Shown here piece by piece: positions 6,107 through 14,223 of a stretch of DNA of 21,013 nucleotides (positions are counted from its first letter, which is position 1; each line of letters opens with the position of its first letter). The notes under the pieces are model-generated. The model worked only from the letters and a program-made list of their open reading frames with translations. It made no database searches and was not told the origin of the DNA. The position numbers and the translations under genes were made by a program. The DNA is taken from IMG/VR virus record IMGVR_UViG_3300030520_000120, positions 1 through 21,013 of that record; one strand, given 5' to 3'. The DNA comes from a virus.

Positions 6107-9100
6107 ATGACCCAGCGCCCGCGCATTGTTCTTTTCTTCTTCAAAGCCGCCTCCATTCCTGAAGGCGCGCACTGGATGACGGTCCACCCGAACGGGCCGG
6201 GAACCAAGGGCCAGCCTGTCTTGGTGCAGCCGGTTTCGCCCGACTCCAAAACGTCCCATGTGATCGGCGGCGCAGGCGGCAAACTCAATTACCTCAAAAT
6301 CACCAGTACCAAATCTGCCGGTGACTATGCCAGGGAATCGGCAGAACGCGCCAAAGCGCGGCGCCAGGCCGACAAGGACCAGCGCATCAAGGATAAAGAG
6401 TTGGGCGTGGCCGATGTCAAAAAAGAAGCCAAGGGCGACGTCGCCGTCAAACGCAAGGCCGCCGAGCAGGCGTTCATCAAGACCGTCGCCGATGCGATGG
6501 GCTGGGACCATGATGCGATCGCTTTCGATCAAAAAGCCCACGAAGGACTGTCGCAGGGAGCGTTAAAAAAGGCCGGCGATCAACACCACCGCGCCACGCT
6601 TTCCGCTGCCAAGGATGCCGTCAACCTGCAGCGCAAGCGCCTGCTGGTCGACGCCGATGCCCGCAAACAGGCATTTACCGGCGAGATGCCGCTGCACACG
6701 GACGACTCCACACAATTGTCGGTGTCCGACCTCGACCCGGTGCGCGCCGATACCGGTATGGGGTTCGACCCGCACTACAAGGACCGTGCCGAGGCCGCCG
6801 GGCTGACGCCTGAAGAGGTCAAGGCGGAAAAAGCCGCTATCGCCGTCCAGGCTGCTTCCGATGCGGTCGAAACGCCGGACGTCGCGGCACCGAAAGGGCC
6901 GAGCGTCGCCGATAAGATCAAAGCAGAGCTCGCAAAGGTCAACGTCGACCGCCCGGATCTGCAGGCCAAAATCGTCGAGGTGCAGCAGGCCGTCGCGTTG
7001 TTGAAGGCGCAAAAGCAGCTTGCAAACATCCACAAGGCGGCGCGCGAGGCCACCTCGGCAATTGACCGCTCGGTCGAGCCCAAGGCCTACGTGCTGGAAC
7101 CAACCGATGCGTCGGACTCCGATATCGAAAAAAGCATCGGCGAAGATCTGCGCACCATTAAAACGGTCGCTTTCCTGGCCGCCGTCAACAAGGCCGATCC
7201 GCAAGGCTCCGAGCTTGAGCATCATGTCGCCGCCGGCGCTTTTAACTCGATCAACGCGATGGCGCTGGCCGCTGGTGGCCATGCGCTGATGGACCGCTCG
7301 GTGGTGGACGTCCTCGGTGCCGCCGCTGCATCCCAAGTGTTAGCGCGCCGACTGCGCGCGGATCTGGGTGACGAAAAAGCCGACGACATTGCCGAAAGCA
7401 TGGGTGACTTCCATTTGCAGCACTACGAGGATCTGTCCGTCTCGGCGCTGGCCGACGTCGCCGAACTGCACGAACAGGCCGCGCAACTTGATTTGGATGG
7501 CTCCGACAACGCCGAGGATTTGCTGCTCAAGGCGGAATTGAACCGCAAGCGCATGAGCGCGCTGGACGACGCGCAAAAAGTGCTGGGGCGCTCGCTGGGG
7601 GAAATGGAGGCCAACGCCGCGATCACCTATGCCTTGCGCGAAAAGGGCCGCAATGCCGTCCAGGTATCCCTTGGCAAGACCCCGCTCGACGCCGCGATTA
7701 AGCAGTTGCGTGCGATCGGGCTGCAAAAGGGAGATTACGCAATCGAAAAAGGCGGCAGCAACGCCTTCGTCACGATCAACGCGTCTGGCATGGATTGTCT
7801 GGCCCGGCCGGTCGATGCAGAAAACGTCGAGCGCATGCGCCGCAACCTCGGGATCATGAACGGCGCCGAAGACGAAGACGGTTGGCTGCCGAAAGGTTTT
7901 GCGAACCGGGCCGATCTGGCGTTAAAACTGCAGCCGGGGGTGGCGGACGCCATGGCGATCCCGTTCGAGCCTGGCACCGATTTGACCGCCTCGCTGAAGG
8001 ACTACATCGGGAGCCGCACGGCTGATGGCGATATGCCGGCCGATATCCTGTCGGATCTGCAATCGGCCGATTTCTTCCAGAAAGTCGGGGCTGCGCGCGC
8101 CACCGAGTACCGGGCGGCGCTCGATCAGGTTGCGCCCAACAAGCATCCGGACGGCAAGCAACTGCAGCGAGCCGAGGATCTATCTCCGCTGTTCAACCAG
8201 TACGCGGATGATTTCGTCGGCACCAGGTGGGGCGGCGAACGGTCGGCATTGAATAGCCAGACGTTCTCCGCGGACGATGTGGCGCAGGACGCCTTGCACC
8301 GGGCGCTGTCTGCGCAGCCCACCGGCGCGTGCGCCTACAAGCAGATCGGCGACTTGAACGACGGTGACATGCGCGCGCTGCGCAACCATTTCTATGCCAA
8401 CGTGGCAAAGGAAAGCCCCGAGCATGCCCAGCTCCGCGCGGATCTGGACAAGAACCAGGCGCAGGAGCCGGAAAAGACCACGGTCGATCTATTTGGTGAC
8501 ACCATGCCCAACCCGGACCACCAGGCATGGGCCTCGGCGCGCGACGAACTGACCACGAAAATCAAGGCTAGCGGCCTGAACTGGCCCGACTACGTCAAGA
8601 CCATGCGCAGTCCGGCCGCTGCCTACTCGGCGATGCAGGATAGCGTGCGTTCCACGGTTTCCGCCGAATTCGCCAAGCACTACAACATCTTAAAACCGGA
8701 CAAGCCGCTCAAGGTCGGACGCACGGTCATTCGCGGCAACTTGAACCATTTGGATGCAGTCGATCCGGCGGCGCGCGAAGCACGGATTCAATCCGAGCGG
8801 GAGCTGATCGATTCCCTGCGCGAACGCCACAACGGCAAATACACGTCAGGTTCCGTGGCGCACAAACTGGACGCCGCCAAGGAGCAAAAGGCCGCATTCG
8901 CGCAGTCGCAAATGGGCTTTTTCAGTTCGGATGAGGCACCGGCCGGATCTGGCGCCGACAAGTCGGAGCCACGTCCGCTCGGGCCAGATGAACGCCACAC
9001 GATTGGCCACGCCGCCGAGAACAGAATCGCCGCTATGATGGGCGTGGTCGGCAAGAACTTTGTTCCTGGTCAACCCGTTAAATTGTTTCACGCCTCGATG

Positions 9101-10663
9101 TCCGGCGGCGACAACGTCAAGCGGCAGCGGGCAATCAAATTCATGAAGGCCAACAAGCGCATGGTCGCCGGGCTTGGCGTCGGTTCGGGTAAGACCGGCA
9201 TCGGCCTGGGGGCATTCGTGGATCTGCATGCCGAGGGCAAGGTGAAAAAAGGCGTCTTTGTGGTGCCGTCGATCGTGCAGGGCCAGTTCGGCTCCGAGGC
9301 GCTACGTTTCCTGGAGGCAGGCAAGTTTAACTGGCATTGCCAACCAGGCGCGTCGCACGCGGAACGGCTCGCCTCCTACAAGGATACGAATACCGATTTC
9401 CACGTTGTCACGCATCAATCGTTCCGCGACGATTTATTAAAAATCGCCGCCAGGCAGGACGGTAGCACGTCGGATGATGTCGCCACCAAGATGGCGGCCA
9501 TGTCAGGAGACGAGCGCCAGGCATTCATGAAGGGCGCGCTTGCCAAGGAAGGCATTGCCTTTGACTTTGCCATGGCCGATGAAGCGCATGGCCTCTTGAA
9601 CCGGGAAGGAAAAGACAACAGCATCATGTCGAATGCGGTACAAAGCGTGACCGATGACGTCGCGTATTACCTGCATGCGTCCGGCGATCCGATCAAGAAC
9701 GACGCCTCGGAAGCCTTTGACTTGCTCGCGAAAATGGACCGCAAGCGCTACAACGACCGCGCGGCGTTCATGCGCCGCTACGGTGGCGATACCAAGTACG
9801 CGCAAGAAGGGCTGCGCCGCGAGCTGGCCCGCCACGCCTATACCGCATCCATCAAACCGGACGTCAACGTCACCAGGCATGAACGGCATGTGGAAATGAC
9901 CCACTCGCAACATGCCGCGCTGGCTGCGGTTGACAGTAATGTCGCCGCCGTCCGGATTGCCAAGATGCAGGGCAAGGTCAACATTCCGGCGCTACAGGCG
10001 CTTTCCCCCGAATCGTTCGCCGGCGCCGATGAATCGCACCATGAGGCGATCGCGCACAGTCTGACCAAAGCGATCGGCGTCATCGCCAATTCGGCCATCA
10101 ACCGTGTGATCAACGCGCACCCGGATTCGGGCAAGTTGAATGACCTTTCAAGTCTGGCGACTGAGTTACATGATCGGCCAGGCGTCGTCTTCGCCCGTTC
10201 GCTGGCGGCGGTCGACCAGATCAAGAGTCGTCTGGAGGGCGAGGGCCATCGCGTGATCGTGGTAACCGGCAAGGATTCGTCCAAGGACAAGGCCGCCAAA
10301 ATCCGCGCGTTCAATCCGGACTCGGGCGAGCGCCGTGCCGACATCGTGATCTGCTCGGACGCGGGCGCGGTCGGCGCTAATCTGCAGAGCGGCAGTTGGT
10401 TGGCGCAGTACGACACGCCCGACACGGCGATGGTCCACAACCAGCGTGCCGGGAGGGTTGCGCGCATCGGCCAGCAGAACGACGTCGACCTGTACGACTT
10501 GATCGCCAATCATCGATTCGAGCGCAACGCTCGCGCTCGGTTGTCGCGCAAGGAAGACTTGCGCCATGTTGTCACCAACCCGCTCGATGGTCTGGACGAC
10601 ACAGGACTCGCTTCCTTCCTGTTCCACAAGCAGCAGGCTTCCGTGCAGGCATCGATGTTCTAG
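6107..10663 (+). CDS. Giant Snf2-type helicase encoded among the head genes, possible virion-delivered antirestriction protein
   Basis: The protein has 1518 residues. An in-frame stop at 6089-6091 rules out an earlier start. The N-terminus has the HWMTVHPNG...GGAGGKLNYLKI segment (about 23-65), which recurs at the start of several proteins encoded after phage head morphogenesis genes. A long helical, Ala/Lys-rich region follows. The C-terminal ~500 residues form an SF2 helicase: Walker A GVGSGKTG (K1029), DEAH at 1158-1161, and motif VI NQRAGRVARIGQQ (Q1446), whose RIGQ ending is typical of Snf2 enzymes. It should use ATP to translocate on DNA. P1 DarB is a comparable large helicase packaged in the virion that protects injected DNA from restriction. 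No methyltransferase motif (NPPY/DPPY) was found, so the parallel is partial. Copurification with the head is an inference. Confidence 0.82.
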   Translation: MTQRPRIVLFFFKAASIPEGAHWMTVHPNGPGTKGQPVLVQPVSPDSKTSHVIGGAGGKLNYLKITSTKSAGDYARESAERAKARRQADKDQRIKDKELGVADVKKEAKGDVAVKRKAAEQAFIKTVADAMGWDHDAIAFDQKAHEGLSQGALKKAGDQHHRATLSAAKDAVNLQRKRLLVDADARKQAFTGEMPLHTDDSTQLSVSDLDPVRADTGMGFDPHYKDRAEAAGLTPEEVKAEKAAIAVQAASDAVETPDVAAPKGPSVADKIKAELAKVNVDRPDLQAKIVEVQQAVALLKAQKQLANIHKAAREATSAIDRSVEPKAYVLEPTDASDSDIEKSIGEDLRTIKTVAFLAAVNKADPQGSELEHHVAAGAFNSINAMALAAGGHALMDRSVVDVLGAAAASQVLARRLRADLGDEKADDIAESMGDFHLQHYEDLSVSALADVAELHEQAAQLDLDGSDNAEDLLLKAELNRKRMSALDDAQKVLGRSLGEMEANAAITYALREKGRNAVQVSLGKTPLDAAIKQLRAIGLQKGDYAIEKGGSNAFVTINASGMDCLARPVDAENVERMRRNLGIMNGAEDEDGWLPKGFANRADLALKLQPGVADAMAIPFEPGTDLTASLKDYIGSRTADGDMPADILSDLQSADFFQKVGAARATEYRAALDQVAPNKHPDGKQLQRAEDLSPLFNQYADDFVGTRWGGERSALNSQTFSADDVAQDALHRALSAQPTGACAYKQIGDLNDGDMRALRNHFYANVAKESPEHAQLRADLDKNQAQEPEKTTVDLFGDTMPNPDHQAWASARDELTTKIKASGLNWPDYVKTMRSPAAAYSAMQDSVRSTVSAEFAKHYNILKPDKPLKVGRTVIRGNLNHLDAVDPAAREARIQSERELIDSLRERHNGKYTSGSVAHKLDAAKEQKAAFAQSQMGFFSSDEAPAGSGADKSEPRPLGPDERHTIGHAAENRIAAMMGVVGKNFVPGQPVKLFHASMSGGDNVKRQRAIKFMKANKRMVAGLGVGSGKTGIGLGAFVDLHAEGKVKKGVFVVPSIVQGQFGSEALRFLEAGKFNWHCQPGASHAERLASYKDTNTDFHVVTHQSFRDDLLKIAARQDGSTSDDVATKMAAMSGDERQAFMKGALAKEGIAFDFAMADEAHGLLNREGKDNSIMSNAVQSVTDDVAYYLHASGDPIKNDASEAFDLLAKMDRKRYNDRAAFMRRYGGDTKYAQEGLRRELARHAYTASIKPDVNVTRHERHVEMTHSQHAALAAVDSNVAAVRIAKMQGKVNIPALQALSPESFAGADESHHEAIAHSLTKAIGVIANSAINRVINAHPDSGKLNDLSSLATELHDRPGVVFARSLAAVDQIKSRLEGEGHRVIVVTGKDSSKDKAAKIRAFNPDSGERRADIVICSDAGAVGANLQSGSWLAQYDTPDTAMVHNQRAGRVARIGQQNDVDLYDLIANHRFERNARARLSRKEDLRHVVTNPLDGLDDTGLASFLFHKQQASVQASMF

Positions 10664-10667
10664 CGGA

Positions 10668-10679
10668 GTCGTGATTGCA
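10668..10679 (+). promoter_or_regulatory. Recurrent motif GTCGTGA-N4-A, copy 3
   Basis: GTCGTGA at 10668-10674 ends 15 bases before ATG 10690, the same spacing as before the helicase gene. It follows the helicase stop (TAG 10661-10663) by four bases. Confidence 0.45.
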
Positions 10680-10689
10680 TCCTTCGGAC

Positions 10690-10944
10690 ATGACTTCATC
10701 GATCGATAAGGTGCGCGCTCTCGCCGCAAAAAACGCAGGACTTTCCCATCATGCCGCCCGCGCACAAGAGAACATCTTTGACGGCGCGGAGAAAGAGTGC
10801 GCTCATCTGACCGCCTTAATCGAAGGTACCAAGCCAGCCGACGTCCTGTGCGACGACAACCAGGCCGATGAATACCAAGGCTGGGTCATGCAGCGCGCCG
10901 CACTCATGCGCTTGCTGGCCGAGCGCACTCCCGCCAGGTCGTGA
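10690..10944 (+). CDS. Small unknown phage protein between helicase and protease genes
   Basis: The protein has 84 residues from ATG 10690. A TTG at 10675 with GGAG six bases upstream would add five residues and cannot be excluded. ATG is favoured because the recurrent motif sits at the same 15-base spacing as at other starts. The sequence is mostly helical and acidic in the second half (CDDNQADEYQGWVMQRAALMRLLAER), with no recognised domain. It ends in TGA within the next copy of the motif, 16 bases before the protease gene, so the genes are tightly packed. A minor head or assembly role is likely only from position. Confidence 0.65.
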   Translation: MTSSIDKVRALAAKNAGLSHHAARAQENIFDGAEKECAHLTALIEGTKPADVLCDDNQADEYQGWVMQRAALMRLLAERTPARS

Positions 10945-10949
10945 CGCCA
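10938..10949 (+). promoter_or_regulatory. Recurrent motif GTCGTGA-N4-A, copy 4 (before protease gene)
   Basis: GTCGTGA (10938-10944) includes the stop of the previous gene and ends 16 bases before ATG 10961. The downstream bases can form the stem CCATAG/CTATGG (10948-10953 with 10959-10964), which contains the start codon. No Shine-Dalgarno is present. Confidence 0.5.
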
Positions 10950-10960
10950 TAGTTTTGGCT

Positions 10961-11917
10961 ATGGAACACCCCTTTTATTCATCGTCCGACCAGGCGCTCC
11001 TGGACGCCTCTCCGAGTTTTCTGAGCATCGGCGATCTGTTCAAGGCGACCCCGGCGATCGAGGGCACGCAGCGCTTTATTTACATGGAAGCGTCGAACGA
11101 ATCGCGCGATCTGCAGGATGAGGTGATTTTACAAAAGGCGTTGCAACAGTCAGCCGACTATTTCCTGAAATTCGGCAATATCGACCTCGACCACTACACG
11201 CAGATCGGACGCCCGAACCCGGCCAAGGGTTATCCGGGCATTCCGAACTATGAGGCGTTCGAGATCGGCCGTCCGGTCGACGTACGCGTCGATGGCAGTC
11301 GCACCTTCGTCAAGGCGCACATCGCCGCCGGTGCCGGTCCTGCCGCCGAGAAAGCCAATTATTTCTGGTCGTCGATCGCCGACCTTGATCCGCCCAAGCG
11401 CTGGTATCCGTCGGTTGGTGGCGCCGTGCTGGAAAAAGCGCTGTCCATCGATCCCAGCACCGGCGCCAAGTTTCCAGTGATTACCAAGGTGCGATGGGGA
11501 AATATCGGCATGAGCCTGACCCCGGTCAATGCCGACGTCCCCGAGGTGTCCTGCGTGCCGATCGGCGTGCTCGCTAAAAGCTGGGGCGCGGCGGGCCTGG
11601 ACTTGCGCAAGTCGCTGGAAGCCGGCGGCCAGGGATCGGACGTCGCCGATTTTACGGGCGGCGCTGCGCTCGGCAAGCAGTCTTTGGACAACGGAGTCCA
11701 GCCGGGCGTGCTCTCGTATTGGGATTTTCGCGACCGCTTCGCGCGCCTGATCCACAGCGGCGACATGAAGACTGGGGATGCATCGAACATGGTCAGGGAG
11801 GCCGGTTCCCGTTTCGGTCTTTCCAGTACAGAGGCCGCCGAGTACGTCGAGCGGTTTCTGGACGATTTGAAACGGGGATTGACGGGTGTAACGACAAAGG
11901 AGAAACAACCAACATGA
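10961..11917 (+). CDS. Capsid maturation (prohead) protease
   Basis: The protein has 318 residues. ATG 10961 is used; the longer frame from 10868 reads through the previous gene out of character. The first ~190 residues have the layout of the herpesvirus-like/HK97 prohead proteases: strand FIYMEASN, then GNIDLDH with the probable catalytic His78, then RWYPSVGG with the probable nucleophile Ser151 in a P-S-V-G context. The segment KVRWGNIGMSLTPVN follows. The enzyme would cut scaffold and capsid protein inside the procapsid. Residues 217-243, beginning Lys-Ser-Leu, closely match residues 30-55 of the major capsid protein; another KS (206-207) lies just before. The C-terminal ~70 residues are helical. 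The stop overlaps the scaffold start (ATGA), as expected for coupled protease and scaffold. Confidence 0.82.
   Translation: MEHPFYSSSDQALLDASPSFLSIGDLFKATPAIEGTQRFIYMEASNESRDLQDEVILQKALQQSADYFLKFGNIDLDHYTQIGRPNPAKGYPGIPNYEAFEIGRPVDVRVDGSRTFVKAHIAAGAGPAAEKANYFWSSIADLDPPKRWYPSVGGAVLEKALSIDPSTGAKFPVITKVRWGNIGMSLTPVNADVPEVSCVPIGVLAKSWGAAGLDLRKSLEAGGQGSDVADFTGGAALGKQSLDNGVQPGVLSYWDFRDRFARLIHSGDMKTGDASNMVREAGSRFGLSSTEAAEYVERFLDDLKRGLTGVTTKEKQPT
11609..11689 (+). repeat. Protease copy of a segment shared with the capsid protein
   Basis: These 27 codons (protease residues 217-243) start KSLEAG and end KQSLD. They match capsid protein residues 30-55 at about 19 of 26 aligned positions with one single-residue gap. 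Only the first 14 bases (TCGCTGGAAGCCGG) are identical in DNA; the rest has synonymous drift. Confidence 0.8.
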
Positions 11918-12642
11918 GCTTTGAACAACTACTGGAAACAATGGGCACTCTTGCCAAGGCGCAGCCTGCGGCGCAGACGACAGTCGAGGGAAACAAGAAG
12001 ATTCAGGCGGCGGCTGCCGAGGGCGAGAACGACGACGATCAAACCAATGCCGACAACAACGGCGGTGGCGACGGACTGGCCGCTGACGGCATCGATGCAA
12101 CCGGCAAAGGCAAGCCGCTGAATAAATCCTTCCTGTTGACGATGGCCGACGGCTCCGAGATGGAAGCCTTCGACGGCACCGACATGCTCAAGTCGTTGAC
12201 CGCGCGCCTGGAAGCGTCCGAAGCCGAGTTGGCCGCCGAGATAGAGCGTGGTCATGCGACCGAAGACAAGGTCTTGAAATCCCTGCAAGCGGCGGTCGGC
12301 TTGATCGCGGCGCAAACGGAAACCCTGAAGACACAGGGCACGATGATCAAGTCCTTGAACGAGCGCGTCGGCGTGCTCTCCGGTATCGGGCGTGGCGTGC
12401 GCTCGGTGCGGGCTGTCACGGACTTGAGCGGCATGGAGTTGAACAAATCGTTGAACAAATCGCTGACCGGCCAAGGCCATGGTCATGGCGAAGCGATGTC
12501 GAATCAGCAAATTCTCGCCAAATCGCTCGGCGCCATGAAGGCGGGGCGCATTTCCGGGCTGGACGCCACCCGTATCGAAGCCTCCATCAACCTGGGCATC
12601 CCGGTGTCCGCCGAGCTGCTGTCTGCAATCTCCGGCAATTAA
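11914..12642 (+). CDS. Probable capsid scaffolding protein
   Basis: The protein has 242 residues from ATG 11914, which overlaps the protease stop by 4 bases (ATGA) and has AAAGGAG about 15 bases upstream. It lies between protease and capsid genes, the standard place for a scaffold. The N-terminal 70 residues are disordered and acidic (GENDDDQTNADNNGGG). Residues ~88-150 are a predicted coiled coil (TARLEASEAELAAEIER...). The C-terminus has a His/Gly patch (GQGHGHG) and a conserved-looking end. Lys-Ser-Leu or Lys-Ser-Phe occurs seven times, with Lys at residues 71, 93, 122, 146, 178, 182 and 203, fairly evenly spaced after residue 70. That would suit a protein to be chopped by the neighbouring protease. 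Two of the sites come from a tandem exact 12-mer (12439-12462). Confidence 0.7.
   Translation: MSFEQLLETMGTLAKAQPAAQTTVEGNKKIQAAAAEGENDDDQTNADNNGGGDGLAADGIDATGKGKPLNKSFLLTMADGSEMEAFDGTDMLKSLTARLEASEAELAAEIERGHATEDKVLKSLQAAVGLIAAQTETLKTQGTMIKSLNERVGVLSGIGRGVRSVRAVTDLSGMELNKSLNKSLTGQGHGHGEAMSNQQILAKSLGAMKAGRISGLDATRIEASINLGIPVSAELLSAISGN
12439..12462 (+). repeat. Tandem 12-bp repeat encoding LNKS-LNKS
   Basis: TTGAACAAATCG occurs twice in tandem within the scaffold gene, duplicating one Lys-Ser site. The codons are identical, so the duplication looks recent. Confidence 0.85.
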
Positions 12643-12665
12643 GCAACCAAGCGAAAGAACCCTTG

Positions 12666-14132
12666 ATGTTTCAAAATCTACTTACCCCAGGCAACGGCTC
12701 GGGCCTGACGACGTCGGGCAGTTTAGGCAACGCCGAATTCGAGGCGCTGCAAAAATCGCTGGAAGCCGGTTACGGCAGCGATATGGCGCAATTGACCGGC
12801 GGCTCGGCCTTGCGCATTCAGTCGCTCGATACCGCGATGCAAGCCACCGTGCAGGACAACAAGCATTTCACCCTGTTCAACAGCCTGGCGAAGCCGCGCG
12901 CGACGGCGGTGCTGGACGAATGGACCGAACAGGCCGACATTGGTGGCATCTTTGGCGGCACGTTTAACACGCAGGATGGCATCGCCGCCGAAACCAACGG
13001 CGATTACGCGCGTATGGTCGGGCAAGTGAAATACATGAGCACCTATCGGAAGATCCCGATGGTGCTGGAGGCGCAGAACAATATCGTCGATGCGGTCTCG
13101 CTGGAAACCACCAACGGCACCAAGCAATTGCTGACCGACATCGAAATCGGTTTGTTTGAGGGCCGCAGCGACGTGACGCCCCTGGCCTTCCCCGGCTTGC
13201 GTCAGCAGATCGAATCGTTGGGCAATCCCGACAACATCATCGATCTTGCCGGCGGCGCATTGGCGTCGGTCGATGCCGTCTCGCAAGCGGCGGAAACTAT
13301 CTATGGCTACGGCTCGTTCGGCACCGCCACTGATATCTTCCTGCCGCCGTCGATCCAGACCGATTTGAACAACAACCTCGATCCGGCGTTCCGCATCGGC
13401 TTGAACGATCAGGCGATCTCGACCGTGCGCGGCACGAACGTGACCGGGATTCAAACCTCGTACGGCAAGATCAGCACGCGCAACGACATTTTTATCCGCG
13501 ACGAGAAACTGAAAAAGCCGTTTGAGACGCGCAACGCCACGTATTTGGCCGTGGCGGTCGCCAACAACAGTTTTAAACCGGGCGGCGTAGCGCTGTCGGT
13601 TCCGGCGGCGGACGCGGCATCGGCTTTCCTGTCCTCGCAAGCCGGCAACTTTTACTATTTTGTGACCGGCATCAATCAGTATGGCGAATCGCAGGGCATC
13701 TTGTCGGCGCAGGTGGCGGTGGCCAGCGGGCAGTCGGTGAATCTGACCATTACGGCATCGGCATCGCAGCAGGAGACCGGCTATGTGATTTACCGCTCGC
13801 GCATGAACGGCTCGAACCAATTGACCGATCTGCGGGAAATGACGCGCGTGCCGTACGTCGCCGGATCGGCCAACACGGTCTTCACCGATCGCAACTGGGA
13901 AATTCCCGGCTCGACTGCGGCGTTCGTGCTGAACCTGTCGCCGTCGGACCACGCGATCGCCTGGCGCCAGTTCATGCCGATGCTGAAAATCCCGATGGCG
14001 GCGACCAATAGCCCGATCATTCCATGGATTCAGATGATCTGCGGCTATTTGCGGGTCACCAAGCGGGCGCAGCACGTCGTCATCAAGAACGTGGTGCCGA
14101 CCGGCGCGAAATGGCAGCCGTTCGGCGGCTGA
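12666..14132 (+). CDS. Major capsid protein
   Basis: The protein has 488 residues. ATG 12666 is preferred to the TTG one codon earlier; the ribosome binding site is weak (GAAAGAA). It follows the scaffold by 23 bases and ends just before a strong terminator. Features fit an HK97-fold coat: a helical N-arm, then about 100-300 with TDIEIGLFEG and FLPPSIQTDL, and a C-terminal AWRQFMPMLKIPMA...WIQMICGYLRVTKRAQHVVIKNV segment. About residues 325-410 look like an inserted beta-sandwich domain of Ig/fibronectin type (FYYFVTGINQYGESQG, VNLTITASA, GYVIYRSRMNG), a common surface decoration. Residues 30-55 are nearly shared with the protease, and K30-S31 is a candidate maturation cut; in HK97 the mature coat starts at a Ser in a comparable context. 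Confidence 0.88.
   Translation: MFQNLLTPGNGSGLTTSGSLGNAEFEALQKSLEAGYGSDMAQLTGGSALRIQSLDTAMQATVQDNKHFTLFNSLAKPRATAVLDEWTEQADIGGIFGGTFNTQDGIAAETNGDYARMVGQVKYMSTYRKIPMVLEAQNNIVDAVSLETTNGTKQLLTDIEIGLFEGRSDVTPLAFPGLRQQIESLGNPDNIIDLAGGALASVDAVSQAAETIYGYGSFGTATDIFLPPSIQTDLNNNLDPAFRIGLNDQAISTVRGTNVTGIQTSYGKISTRNDIFIRDEKLKKPFETRNATYLAVAVANNSFKPGGVALSVPAADAASAFLSSQAGNFYYFVTGINQYGESQGILSAQVAVASGQSVNLTITASASQQETGYVIYRSRMNGSNQLTDLREMTRVPYVAGSANTVFTDRNWEIPGSTAAFVLNLSPSDHAIAWRQFMPMLKIPMAATNSPIIPWIQMICGYLRVTKRAQHVVIKNVVPTGAKWQPFGG
12753..12830 (+). repeat. Capsid protein copy of the segment shared with the protease
   Basis: These 26 codons (capsid residues 30-55) start KSLEAG and end IQSLD, matching protease residues 217-243. 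The segment lies immediately after the proposed K30|S31 maturation site, in the N-terminal arm. Confidence 0.8.
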
Positions 14133-14165
14133 TAAACGATCCGCCAACGACAAGTGCCAACTTCG

Positions 14166-14191
14166 GCCCCGCTGCGGCGGGGCATTTTTTT
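14166..14191 (+). terminator. Rho-independent terminator after the capsid gene
   Basis: GCCCCGC (14166-14172), loop TGCG, GCGGGGC (14177-14183), then A and seven T. This 7-bp all-GC stem with a T tract lies 33 bases after the capsid stop. It separates the abundant capsid transcript from the neck genes. Confidence 0.92.
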
Positions 14192-14223
14192 AACGGTAGA
14201 TAGATAAATAGAGGACATTCACC

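Noticed and set aside
6107-10663. Methyltransferase domain in the helicase, as in P1 DarB
   Set aside because: No NPPY/DPPY-type motif or SAM-binding glycine motif was seen in residues 80-1000.
11150-12100. Minus-strand 316-codon frame opposite protease and scaffold genes
   Set aside because: Arg-rich low-complexity product crossing the junction of two well-supported genes; an antisense artefact of GC-rich coding.
12723-14153. Long open frame of 476 codons on the minus strand opposite the capsid gene
   Set aside because: It is a mirror of a GC-rich gene with strong third-position bias. Its product is Arg/His-rich with no recognisable domain, and it has no suitable start context.
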